A stretch of 6,950 nt of DNA from an uncultured Caulobacterales bacterium (GTDB lineage: Bacteria; Pseudomonadota; Alphaproteobacteria; Caulobacterales; Caulobacteraceae), in contig CAISYT010000021.1 in assembly GCA_903889785.1 (NCBI GenBank), positions 1 to 6,950 on the forward strand, in the 5' to 3' direction. This document shows, in pieces, positions 1 through 6,395 of this stretch; positions within the stretch are counted from its first letter, which is position 1, and every line of letters starts with the position of its first letter. The notes beneath the pieces were generated by a model. The model had not been told where the DNA came from, searched no databases, and saw only the letters and a list, made by a program, of their open reading frames with translations. Position numbers and translations under genes: made by a program.

Positions 1-162
1 ATGGAGATCGACGCCATCCTCGCGCCCGGCAGCGCCCACGCCCAGCGCATTGCCGACGAAGGTCACGTCATGGGCATAGAGGCCCACATACCATTGCTGA
101 GCCAGGGCAGGGGAGGCGAAGGCCGCGGCGACGCCGACCAGTAATGCAACCTTCAGGTTCAC
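1..162 (-). CDS. Secreted/outer-membrane protein, likely PagL-type lipid A deacylase (acyloxyacyl hydrolase), N-terminal part
   Basis: Only the first 54 codons are present; the gene runs off the left edge. It begins with GTG at 162, supported by a strong GGGAGG ribosome binding site seven bases upstream. Residues 1-21 form a clear signal peptide: Lys4, a hydrophobic core, then SPALA with cleavage after Ala21. The mature start contains WYVGLYAHDVTFVG and then a Gly/Ala-rich stretch leading to EDGVDLH. This beta-strand-like opening resembles the N-terminus of alphaproteobacterial proteins annotated as acyloxyacyl hydrolase, outer-membrane enzymes that remove the 3-O-acyl chain of lipid A. The catalytic His and Ser lie in the C-terminal part of that family and are outside the window, so the enzyme call is a family-resemblance inference. 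Export to the envelope is much firmer. It is transcribed divergently from the dehydratase gene. Confidence 0.55.
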   Translation of the reverse strand, partial: MNLKVALLVGVAAAFASPALAQQWYVGLYAHDVTFVGNALGVGAAGREDGVDLH

Positions 163-169
163 GAATCGT

Positions 170-175
170 CCTCCC
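170..175 (-). promoter_or_regulatory. Shine-Dalgarno site GGGAGG for the leftward secreted protein gene
   Basis: The bottom strand reads GGGAGG seven bases before the GTG at 162. It is the best ribosome binding site at the left end and decides that non-ATG start. The remaining divergent spacer, up to about position 270, must hold promoters for both directions. I could not identify -35/-10 boxes in it with confidence. Confidence 0.6.
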
Positions 176-270
176 TTTTTGCGGCCCTTCTTTGTGGCTG
201 GCGTTAGACTCCAAATGGTTAAGCAGCAAACAGTTCCAACGATGTGACTACACGGCTAGATTCCTCTCCC

Positions 271-1248
271 ATGAGCATCACGATCAAACACATTGAGGCT
301 GCCGCGCTGCGGATCACGCCCTTTGCCGTGCGTACGCCCCTGTTGGCCAGCGCGGGACTGGCCAAGGCCATCGGCGCATCGGCGGCCTATCTGAAGCCGG
401 AGGTGCTTCAGGTCTGCGGCGCGTTCAAGTTCCGTGGGGCAATGAACCGCTTGGCGCAGCTCACGCCGGCGCAGCGCAAGGCCGGAGTGGTGGCGTTCAG
501 TTCTGGCAACCATGCGCAGGGCGTGGCCATTGCCGCCGGCATTGTTGGCTGTCCCGCCGTGATCGTGATGCCCAGCGACGCGCCGCAGATCAAGATCGAC
601 GGCACCCGCGCCGCCGGGGCGGAGATTCGCCTTTACGATCGTTACAGCGAAAGCCGCGAGGCGATTTCGCAGGCCATCGCCGTCGAGCGGGGGGCCGTGG
701 TGGTCCCGGCCTTTGACGATCTCGATATCATCGCTGGCCAGGGTACGATCGGGCTCGAGATCGCCGATCAGGCAGCGCAGGCCGGTGGGCCGCTCGACAT
801 TCTGCTCTGTCCAGTCGGTGGCGGCGGGCTGATCGCTGGGACGTCGCTGGCCCTGGCCGACCGTTCGCCGGGAACCCAGGTTTGGGGCGTCGAGCCTGCC
901 GGATTCGATGATACGGCCCGTTCGCTGGCCGCGCAGGAGCGGCTGGGTAATTCCAGCGGCGGTTCGACCCTGTGCGACTCGCTAATGTCGCCCATGCCGG
1001 GTTTGTTCACCTTCGCCATTAATCAAGAGACCCTGGCCGGCGTGCTGACCGTGACGGACGCCGAGGTGAAGGCCGCAATGCGGTTCGCCTTCGAGCGCCT
1101 CAAGCTGGTGGTCGAACCGGGCGGCTCGGTCGGTCTGGCAGCGGCCCGCGCCGGCAAACTCGACTTGAGCGGCAAGCGGGTGGGCATTGTGCTCAGCGGC
1201 GGTAATGTTGATCCAGGTCAGTTCGCGCAGATCCTGGCTGAGGGCTGA
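271..1248 (+). CDS. Threonine/serine dehydratase (fold-type II PLP enzyme)
   Basis: This 325-residue cytoplasmic enzyme of the threonine ammonia-lyase/serine dehydratase/serine racemase family is predicted to deaminate threonine or serine to the 2-oxo acid plus ammonia. Visible landmarks are: GAFKFRGAMN, with Lys53 as the expected Schiff-base lysine; SSGNHAQG at 77-84; the phosphate-binding glycine loop PVGGGGLIAG at 181-190; VEPAGFDD at 207-214, where Glu208 and Asp214 align with the divalent-metal site of serine-racemase-like members; and LSGGN with Ser309, the expected pyridine-nitrogen contact. There is no C-terminal ACT-type regulatory domain, unlike biosynthetic IlvA (about 500 residues), so a catabolic or racemase-like role is more likely. 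Substrate cannot be decided from sequence; 3-hydroxyaspartate is also possible. ATG 271 is preferred over the in-frame GTG at 244 because MSITIKHIEAAALRI matches the usual family N-terminus. Neither start has a strong ribosome binding site. The next gene begins two bases after the stop. Confidence 0.88.
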   Translation: MSITIKHIEAAALRITPFAVRTPLLASAGLAKAIGASAAYLKPEVLQVCGAFKFRGAMNRLAQLTPAQRKAGVVAFSSGNHAQGVAIAAGIVGCPAVIVMPSDAPQIKIDGTRAAGAEIRLYDRYSESREAISQAIAVERGAVVVPAFDDLDIIAGQGTIGLEIADQAAQAGGPLDILLCPVGGGGLIAGTSLALADRSPGTQVWGVEPAGFDDTARSLAAQERLGNSSGGSTLCDSLMSPMPGLFTFAINQETLAGVLTVTDAEVKAAMRFAFERLKLVVEPGGSVGLAAARAGKLDLSGKRVGIVLSGGNVDPGQFAQILAEG

Positions 1249-1250
1249 GC

Positions 1251-1613
1251 ATGAAGTTTGCGAGGCTGGTCGCTGCCTTCTTACTGCTCGCCCAGCCTGT
1301 CCTTGCCCAGTCTCCCAATCTACGCGGGGCGCAATCGTCCGCGACGGAAGCGCGTGCCCGCCCGAACGCGCCAGCCAGAGGCGCAGTGATTAACGGCCAG
1401 TCCGAGACAGCCGACGCGCCTCCGCGCCCGCTTGCACCCCCTGCCCCGCCACTGCCGATGTCCTCCGCGGACCAGGCCCCGGCCCAGTGCTCCGCCAGCT
1501 GTTCGCGTGACTATTATGCCTGTCTGGCCGGCGGCAACGCCGATCTCTGCGCCTCGATCTGGGGCCAATGCCGGGCCGTCTGCGACAGCACCGCCCGTCA
1601 CTCAGCGCGCTAG
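1251..1613 (+). CDS. Small secreted protein with symmetric six-cysteine (twin CX3C) domain
   Basis: I do not recognise a named family for this 120-residue protein. It opens with a signal peptide: MKFAR, a hydrophobic stretch, and a likely cleavage after the Ala of VLAQ near residue 19. Residues about 20-75 are a low-complexity Ala/Pro/Arg-rich linker that is probably disordered. The C-terminal domain (80-111) holds all six cysteines, C80-X3-C84-X6-C91-X8-C100-X6-C107-X3-C111. This spacing reads the same in both directions and suggests a disulfide-bonded helical hairpin in the periplasm or outside the cell. The start ATG lies two bases after the dehydratase stop, with GAGGG about six bases upstream inside the preceding gene, so the two are probably cotranscribed. 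The signal peptide and clean cysteine pattern make it a credible gene; the function is unknown. Confidence 0.72.
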   Translation: MKFARLVAAFLLLAQPVLAQSPNLRGAQSSATEARARPNAPARGAVINGQSETADAPPRPLAPPAPPLPMSSADQAPAQCSASCSRDYYACLAGGNADLCASIWGQCRAVCDSTARHSAR

Positions 1614-1619
1614 CTGCGC

Positions 1620-2429
1620 TTGACGCCAGCCCCGGCAGGATCAGGCTCACGCCAATGGTCAATACCTCCGCGAATCGCCTGTTGCTTCGTCCCGTCCCGT
1701 ATCGATCCCAAGGCCCCGGTCATGGTCTATGCCCACGGCGGCGGAGGGGTGATCGGCGACCTGGAAACAAGCCGTATCGCCTGCCAGGTCATCGCCGCAG
1801 CGGCACGCTGCTGTGTGCTGTCCGTCGACTATCGCCTGGCCCCCGAGCATCGTTTTCCAGCCGGGCTAGAGGGCATGGCCGCTGCCTGGCACTGGGCCTG
1901 CGACAATGCGCTGCGGTTTGGCGGCAGGCCCGGGACGGCGGCGATCGGCGGCGACTCTCGCGGGGCCAATTTCGCTGCGGTGTTGTGTCAGGAGATAAGG
2001 CGTGTTGGTGCATCCCAGTCGGCGCTGCAGCTTCTGATCTATCCACCGGTCGATATCGCCAGCGAGACCCCGTCCATGAACCTGTACGGTGAGGGCCAGT
2101 TCGCCAACCGCGCCCGGTCCAAATGGGCGCAAGACCATTACCTGGGGGCCTAGGCCGACCCAGCCGATCCGCGCCTGTCGCCATTAAGGATCGGCAATCT
2201 GACGGGCTTGGCACCGGCCGTCATTGCTACAGCTGGCTTCGACGCCCTGGTCGACCAGGGCGAGGCCTATGCCCGGGCTTTGCGCGATGCCGACGTGGCT
2301 GTGACCTATCACTGCTACGACAGCCTACCGCATGGCTTCATCGCCTTTGGTGTGGTTCCGGCGACTCAGGCGGCCCTTCGGCAAATCGCCGGTCTGGTGC
2401 GCGCCGCCTATGAGGGGCTGGACCCCTAG
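1620..2429 (+). pseudogene. Alpha/beta hydrolase (hormone-sensitive-lipase/esterase family), interrupted by in-frame TAG and N-terminally truncated
   Basis: One frame carries the whole recognisable core of an HSL-family carboxylesterase. Counting from a weak TTG at 1620, there is the oxyanion motif HGGGGVIGD starting at His39, DYRLAPEHRFPAG at 70-82, the nucleophile elbow GDSRGAN with Ser113, FDALVDQGEAYA with the acid Asp208, and PHGFIAF with His238, so all three triad residues remain. A TAG at 2151-2153 interrupts it between HYLGA and ADPADPRLSPL, a segment that is continuous in the family. Only about 38 residues precede HGGG, whereas relatives usually have 70 or more, and the gene follows the stop of the cysteine-rich gene directly with no ribosome binding site. 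The sequence after the stop has no good start of its own. Decay into a pseudogene is most likely; a sequencing error is the main alternative, although it would not explain the missing N-terminus. The final stop shares a CTAG with the convergent channel gene. Confidence 0.82.
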
Positions 2430-3054
2430 TCTGTCTCGTCCCGCCACTGCGGTGGTCCAGGCAGGCGCCAGCCGAATCTTAAGGCGCAGGCCCGCAGACC
2501 GAAAGCCACAGCGAAGGCTACCGGTCCTGCCATCAGATAGGGCGCATGTAGGGCCGTGAGCGCGACGTAGGTCGCCGAACCGGCCATGGCGGCGGTGATG
2601 TAGATTTCCTTGCGCAGCAGCACCGAAGGTTCGCCTGCCAGGACGTCGCGGACGATGCCGCCGAAACTGGCGGTCAGCACGCCCATACAGATGGCGGGCA
2701 GGGCGGGCGTGGCGTGGTCCAGGGCCTTGGCGGTTCCAACCACCGCATAGGCCGCCATCCATACCGAATCGAGCCAGAGGAGAGCCGATAGCCTCCAACC
2801 CGGCCGAGCGGTCAGCCACAGTACCGCCGCGGTTGTCAGGCACACTGCCAGGTAGACCGTCTCGCCACCCAGAACACCGGTGCCCCGATCAGCAGATCGC
2901 GCAAGGTTCCGCCTCCTACACCGGTGACGGCAGCGAAAAACCCAAAGGCGATCAGGTCCTGTTTACGGCGCGCTGCCGCCAGGGCACCGGTGGCGGCGAA
3001 CACCGCCATGGCGGCGAAATCGAGCACGGTCAGGGCGGTGGCGATCGGCAACAT
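2426..3054 (-). pseudogene. TRIC/UPF0126-family cation channel-like membrane protein, frameshifted
   Basis: Two leftward reading frames together encode one UPF0126 (TRIC-like, YicG/YadS type) protein of about 210 residues, an inner-membrane protein with seven predicted helices built from two repeats. The first frame (3054 down to about 2865) has MLPIATALTVLDFAAMAVF, AATGALAAARRK and the first glycine motif VTGVGGGTLRDLLIGAPVFW. The second frame (about 2864 down to 2426) continues YLAVCLTTAAVLWL and holds the second-repeat motif LTASFGGIVRDVLAGEPSVL followed by RKEIYITAAMAG. Adding one G within the bottom-strand run near 2864-2870 restores PVFWVGETVYLAVCL, as the family expects. The break is therefore a one-base deletion or a sequencing error. 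ATG 3054 is preferred because upstream in-frame ATGs (3093, 3117) would add a charged extension atypical of the family. Members are bacterial homologues of the animal TRIC monovalent cation channels. Confidence 0.85.
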
Positions 3055-3122
3055 GGTTATTCTTTGCCCCAATTCTTGCTTTCTTTTTGGCATGCTTGCG
3101 TCCCGCCGTTTAAACACCGCGC

Positions 3123-4055
3123 ATGAGTGAGAAAAAAGGCTGGTTCAGCAGGCTGACCGAGGGGCTATCGCGCTCCTCGAAACAGATTACGGAGTCGGTG
3201 GTCTCGGTCGTGGCTCGAAAGCCGCTCGACCAGACGCAGATCGACCGGCTTGAAGAGATGCTGATCGAGGCCGACCTGGGTCCCGCCGCGGCCGCCAGCG
3301 TCACGGCGGCCTTCGCCAAGTCTCGATTGGGCAAGGAGTCCAGCGAAGAGGAAGTGAAGCTGGCTCTCGCCGACGCCGTGGCCGCCGAACTGATCCCACG
3401 CCAGGGCCGGTTCGAGCCACTGGCCGGTCCGCGACCCTATATTGTGCTGTTCATCGGCGTGAACGGCTCTGGCAAGACGACCACCTTGGGCAAGATCGCC
3501 GCTGACCTCCGAAGCCAAGGTGCTAAGGTGCTGATCGCTGCCGGAGACACCTTTCGCGCCGCGGCGGTGGAGCAACTCAAGGTCTGGGCTGAGCGCTCCG
3601 GCGCGACCTTCATGTCGGCACCCCAGGGCTCGGACGCCGCCGCCCTGGCCTACGAGGCGGTCGAACGCGGCCGCGAGGAGGGCTTCGACGTCGTTCTGAT
3701 CGACACCGCCGGCCGACTGCAGAACAAGCAGGGTCTGATGGATGAGCTCTTGAAAATGATCCGAGTGATCAAGAAGGTCGATCCAGACGCCCCGCACGAA
3801 ACCCTGCTGGTGCTTGATGCCACCGTGGGCAGCAATGCGGTGGCCCAAGAGAAAATCTTCGGCAATGCCGTCGGCGTCTCGGGAATTGTCATGACCAAGC
3901 TTGACGGCACGGCGCGTGGCGGGGTGTTGGTACCCGTGGCCCGAGCCTCTGACAGTCCGATCAAGCTGATCGGGGTCGGCGAAGGTATAGATGACCTGCA
4001 GGCTTTCGACGCTATCGCCTTTTCACGCTCTCTGGTGGGACTGGAAAACCAATGA
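3123..4055 (+). CDS. ftsY: Signal recognition particle receptor FtsY
   Basis: This SRP GTPase (310 residues) docks ribosome-SRP complexes at the inner membrane for cotranslational insertion. The N-terminus (KKGWFSRLTEG) is a short basic amphipathic segment typical of alphaproteobacterial FtsY, without the long acidic A-domain of E. coli. The N domain follows (about 20-100, with LEEMLIEADLG). The G domain shows G1 GVNGSGKTTT at 112-121, the insertion-box motif DTFRAAA at 142-148, G3 DTAGR at 194-198, G4 TKLDG at 258-262 and the closing GVGEGIDDL at 284-292. No key residue is missing. It is divergent from the TRIC-like gene, 68 bases apart, and its TGA overlaps the yciB ATG by four bases, so translation is probably coupled. 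There is no strong ribosome binding site before ATG 3123. The start is nevertheless well supported because MSEKKGWFSRL is the expected beginning. Confidence 0.97.
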   Translation: MSEKKGWFSRLTEGLSRSSKQITESVVSVVARKPLDQTQIDRLEEMLIEADLGPAAAASVTAAFAKSRLGKESSEEEVKLALADAVAAELIPRQGRFEPLAGPRPYIVLFIGVNGSGKTTTLGKIAADLRSQGAKVLIAAGDTFRAAAVEQLKVWAERSGATFMSAPQGSDAAALAYEAVERGREEGFDVVLIDTAGRLQNKQGLMDELLKMIRVIKKVDPDAPHETLLVLDATVGSNAVAQEKIFGNAVGVSGIVMTKLDGTARGGVLVPVARASDSPIKLIGVGEGIDDLQAFDAIAFSRSLVGLENQ

Positions 4056-4660
4056 ACACTGCGCCCGAGCCCAAAGCCAAGTCGAAGGCCGCTGGGGTGC
4101 GAATGGCGGTGGACTATGCCGCCCCGATCGTCTTCGTGGCCGCGCTGCTCGTGACCAAGAATTTCCAACTCGCCACCTGGGTACTGGTTGGGGGGTCGGC
4201 CCTGGCACTTTTGATTGGCTGGATTGCTGAGCGGAGGCTGGCCCCGTTGCCGCTGGTTGCGGGCCTCGCCGCCATGGTGTTTGGCGGCCTGACCTTGATC
4301 TTCCACAACAACGCCTTCGTGAAGATGAAGCTGACGGTAGTCGATACCGCCCTTTCTATCGGCCTGCTCAGCGGGGTGGCCACGGGCAAGAATCCGCTCA
4401 AAAAGGTGCTCGGCGATGCGATCAGCATGCCAGACGCGGCCTGGCGTAATCTGACAGTGCGCTACGCATTTTTCTTCCTGGCCTGCGCCGTCTGTAACGA
4501 ATTCGTCTGGCGGACTCAGAGTGACGCGCGTTGGGCGGTGTTTCGCTTGGTGATCATGGGTGCGGCCCTTGTGTTTTCGCTGCTGCAGACGCCCTTCATC
4601 ATGAAGCACATGATCAGTGACGAGGGCAGCGCGCCACCGCCGCCAGATCTGGGTTTCTAG
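4052..4660 (+). CDS. yciB: Inner-membrane septation/intracellular spread protein YciB (septation protein A)
   Basis: This 202-residue polytopic membrane protein of the YciB/IspA family is an inner-membrane protein linked to cell-envelope synthesis and normal septation; its biochemical function is not settled. After a short charged cytoplasmic N-terminus (to about residue 17) there are roughly five hydrophobic segments (about 22-36, 43-60, 67-84, 95-110, 146-190 in part). Family features are LAAMVFGGLTLIFHNNAFVKMK, the G-x-N-P-L-K-K-V-L-G segment, the MPDAAWRNLTVRYAFFF stretch, then NEFVWR and a late FSLLQTPFIMKH. The C-terminal tail is short and proline-rich. It starts on the ATGA that ends ftsY, and this pairing with ftsY recurs in alphaproteobacteria as far as I know. 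The TAG stop lies in a CTAG that could also end a small leftward ORF. Confidence 0.93.
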   Translation: MNTAPEPKAKSKAAGVRMAVDYAAPIVFVAALLVTKNFQLATWVLVGGSALALLIGWIAERRLAPLPLVAGLAAMVFGGLTLIFHNNAFVKMKLTVVDTALSIGLLSGVATGKNPLKKVLGDAISMPDAAWRNLTVRYAFFFLACAVCNEFVWRTQSDARWAVFRLVIMGAALVFSLLQTPFIMKHMISDEGSAPPPPDLGF

Positions 4661-4878
4661 ACCAGGATATTTAGGAACGACCCTGGGCGCGGAATCTGCG
4701 TCGACGCGTCCTCTGGAATGGCTCTAACGATCGTCTCACGCACCGTCGGCGTTGCCCTTGGGGCGGCGGCCAGCGGTGCCTGCGTGGGGGACACCGGCGC
4801 AGCTTGGCTCCCCAGGGCGGCCTGGAAAAAAGCTTTCTGCGCGGCAAGACGCGGCGTCGGGGGCCGAGCACACACCAT
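4657..4878 (-). CDS. Doubtful small ORF between yciB and ccmG
   Basis: This is the only candidate in the spacer between the yciB stop and the ccmG stop (4661-4950). It would encode 73 residues, Ala/Pro-rich in the first half, then TVRETIVRAIPEDASTQ and IPRPGSFLNILV at the end. The second half looks more protein-like than the opposite strand, and third codon positions are fairly GC-rich (about 70% by eye). It has no signal peptide, no recognised motif and no convincing ribosome binding site before ATG 4878. It lies in the same frame as ccmG, about 70 bases after that gene's stop, with no stop codon between them. Its own stop shares CTAG with yciB. It may be a small conserved gene at the end of the ccm operon, a remnant, or chance. 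No convincing intrinsic terminator (stem plus T-run) is visible in the spacer on either strand. Confidence 0.25.
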   Translation of the reverse strand: MVCARPPTPRLAAQKAFFQAALGSQAAPVSPTQAPLAAAPRATPTVRETIVRAIPEDASTQIPRPGSFLNILV

Positions 4879-4950
4879 TGGCGGCGGTCTAGGGGCTTTG
4901 CGGCCAGACAGGCGGACGGATGGTGCTCCCGCCCAACAAAGCGTTAACGG

Positions 4951-5469
4951 CTACTTTGCCCTGGCCCAAAGCGCCCTGGCTTCAGGTTCGCTCATTGGCG
5001 CGCTGACCTTGGCCAGCACCAAGCCGTTGGAGCCAACCAGGAAACTTTCCGGCACTGCGGTGACACCGAATTCGATGCCAATGCGGCCGTCCGGATCGGT
5101 CAGATGCGCCACATAGGGATCGCCGTACTTGTCGAGAAAACCCTGACCCGCCATCGCAGCGTCCTTGTAGTTGACCCCAACGATCTTGACCCCCTGGGCC
5201 TGCAGCGCCAGCAGGGCGGGTTCCTCCTCGATACAGGGACCGCACCAACTGGCGAAGAAATTGACGATATAGGGGCCGGTGGTTCCGCTAGCCTCCGCGG
5301 TGTCAAGCGGGGTACCGCCGCCGAGCGGGGCCATGGCCAGACGCGGCACGGGCTTGCCGACCAGGGCGTGGGTCTGCACTTCGGGATTTCGGTGCAGGGA
5401 CTTGAGCCCGAACACCAACACCAAGGCGACGAAAATCACGATCGGGGCGGCGGCGATTAGGCGCTTCAT
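4951..5469 (-). CDS. ccmG: Cytochrome c maturation thiol:disulfide interchange protein CcmG (DsbE)
   Basis: This 172-residue membrane-anchored periplasmic thioredoxin-like protein keeps the CXXCH cysteines of apocytochrome c reduced for heme attachment. An N-terminal anchor spans about residues 5-22 (LIAAAPIVIFVALVLVFGL). The thioredoxin-like domain follows: GKPVPRLAMAPL at 38-49, the active site WCGPC with Cys76 and Cys79, IVGVNYKD at 96-103, and the CcmG signature GVTAVPESFLV at 135-145 with cis-Pro140. The central GVxAxPE and YKD motifs distinguish CcmG from general thioredoxins. ATG 5469 is chosen because it places the anchor at the N-terminus and overlaps the ccmD stop as ATGA (5466-5469). 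An upstream in-frame ATG at 5556 would add a hydrophilic sequence that only mirrors ccmD in another frame. It is the last identified gene of the leftward ccm operon. Confidence 0.95.
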   Translation of the reverse strand: MKRLIAAAPIVIFVALVLVFGLKSLHRNPEVQTHALVGKPVPRLAMAPLGGGTPLDTAEASGTTGPYIVNFFASWCGPCIEEEPALLALQAQGVKIVGVNYKDAAMAGQGFLDKYGDPYVAHLTDPDGRIGIEFGVTAVPESFLVGSNGLVLAKVSAPMSEPEARALWARAK

Positions 5470-5636
5470 CGGTCGGCGGCGTCCTTCTCGGCCTGCAGGC
5501 GTTCGGCTACACGCCGCCAACGGCGGGAGGCGGTCAGGCTGGCGGCGATGATCCAAACGAAAAAGCCCGCCGTCAGTCCGTAGGCCGGCAAGATAAACGC
5601 AGCGTACTTGCCGAGGTCGAGTCCCAGCACGGTCAT
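5466..5636 (-). CDS. ccmD: Heme exporter protein CcmD
   Basis: This 56-residue single-pass membrane protein is predicted to help release heme-loaded CcmE from the CcmABC complex. The short N-terminus ends in LGKYAAFILPAYGL, a typical CcmD entry with the conserved Tyr. The hydrophobic helix covers about residues 12-34, followed by a basic and charged cytoplasmic tail (SRRWRRVAERLQAEKDAADR). ATG 5636 overlaps the ccmC stop as ATGA (5633-5636), and the ccmD stop overlaps the ccmG start in the same way. The size and position between ccmC and ccmG fit exactly. A longer in-frame start at 5831 lies inside ccmC and is rejected. Confidence 0.93.
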   Translation of the reverse strand: MTVLGLDLGKYAAFILPAYGLTAGFFVWIIAASLTASRRWRRVAERLQAEKDAADR

Positions 5637-6367
5637 CGCCCGGCCGCCTGTAGGCTTAAGACGCGGGCGCGGCGTCGCCATAATTCGGCGCGGATGCGCA
5701 CCAGCCAGAGCGACCCGAAGGCCGCCATATAGCCCAGAGCCATCAGCAGCAGCGGAATGAGATAGACCAACGCCAGGGTCGGGCCGCCCGGCCGGAATAC
5801 TGAGGCCCCCTGGTGAAGCGTGTTCCACCAATTCACCGAAAAATGCACGATCGGCAGATTGATAGCGCCGACCAGAGCCAGGATCGCCGCCGCACGCCCA
5901 GCGCGGCCTTCATCCTCGATGGATGCGCGCAGGGCAATGTAGCCGAGATAAAACAGGAGCAGCACCAGCACCGAGGTCAGGCGTGCGTCCCACACCCACC
6001 ATGCGCCCCACATCGGTCGGCCCCAGAGTGAACCGGTGGCCAGGGCCAGGGCTGTGAACCCTGCACCCAGTGGGGCGCAGGCCTTGGCGGCCGCGTCGGC
6101 CAGGGCGTGACGAAAAATCAGGCTCAGGAAACTGGCCCCGGCCAGGCAGATGTAGCCGAACATCGACAGCCAGGCGGCGGGAACATGGATGAACATGATC
6201 AGCACGGTGTCAACCTGCTGATAGTCGGGTGGGGCCGAAGCGCCGGTCCACAGGCCTGCGACGATCAAGGCGGCGGCCAGAGCCCCGAGCGCCGGGGCCA
6301 GCCATGTCGAGACGGCCATGAACCGTTCGGGAACCGCCAGAAAATCGAGGGCACGGGGCAGGGTCAT
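5633..6367 (-). CDS. ccmC: Heme-handling membrane protein CcmC
   Basis: This 244-residue inner-membrane protein presents heme to the chaperone CcmE on the periplasmic side in System I cytochrome c maturation. It has six hydrophobic segments. The tryptophan-rich heme-handling motif WGRPMWGAWWVWDARLTS is at 115-132. The axial heme-ligand histidines are visible as FIHVPAAW (His61) and LPIVHFSVNWWNTLHQG (His175), equivalent to E. coli His60 and His184. DYQQ at 48-51 before the first histidine is also characteristic. The start at ATG 6367 gives a length like other CcmC proteins. The longer open frame to 6535 lies within ccmB and is rejected. The start overlaps the stop of a nine-codon mini-ORF and has no clear ribosome binding site of its own, so reinitiation is likely. 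Its stop overlaps the ccmD start. Confidence 0.97.
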   Translation of the reverse strand: MTLPRALDFLAVPERFMAVSTWLAPALGALAAALIVAGLWTGASAPPDYQQVDTVLIMFIHVPAAWLSMFGYICLAGASFLSLIFRHALADAAAKACAPLGAGFTALALATGSLWGRPMWGAWWVWDARLTSVLVLLLFYLGYIALRASIEDEGRAGRAAAILALVGAINLPIVHFSVNWWNTLHQGASVFRPGGPTLALVYLIPLLLMALGYMAAFGSLWLVRIRAELWRRRARVLSLQAAGR

Positions 6368-6393
6368 AGTGGGCTGTTTACGCTGAAGGTCAT
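6364..6393 (-). other. Possible nine-codon mini-ORF (MTFSVNSPL) linking ccmB to ccmC
   Basis: In the 28-base gap after the ccmB stop, the bottom strand has an ATG two bases after the ccmB TAG. It encodes nine residues and stops at TGA overlapping the ccmC ATG (ATGA). No strong ribosome binding site precedes the mini-ORF or ccmC. The arrangement would let ribosomes finishing ccmB reinitiate and be delivered to ccmC. Translation is not demonstrated; such a short ORF can occur by chance. Confidence 0.3.
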
Positions 6394-6395
6394 GA

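Noticed and set aside
244..270. GTG at 244 as the dehydratase start
   Set aside because: It adds nine residues not typical of the family and has no good ribosome binding site; ATG 271 gives the expected N-terminus.
2151..2153. Programmed recoding of the hydrolase TAG (for example as pyrrolysine)
   Set aside because: The gene also lacks its N-terminal region, there are no pyrrolysine genes or special context in view, and other genes here (yciB, ccmG, ccmB) use TAG as a normal stop.
2864..2870. Programmed ribosomal frameshifting in the TRIC-like gene
   Set aside because: No classical slippery heptamer or stimulatory stem is evident at the junction, and the family is normally encoded in one frame; a simple deletion or sequencing error is more economical.
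3650..4609. A 319-codon open frame on the bottom strand opposite ftsY and yciB
   Set aside because: It is antisense to two clear genes with intact family motifs. Its translation is His/Gln/Arg-rich with no domain, as expected for a shadow frame in GC-rich DNA.
4865..4928. Imperfect inverted repeat (GAGCAC-AC-ACCAT against ATGGTGCTC) as a terminator for ccmG
   Set aside because: The arms are short with a bulge and a loop of about 40 bases, and no T-run follows in either direction.
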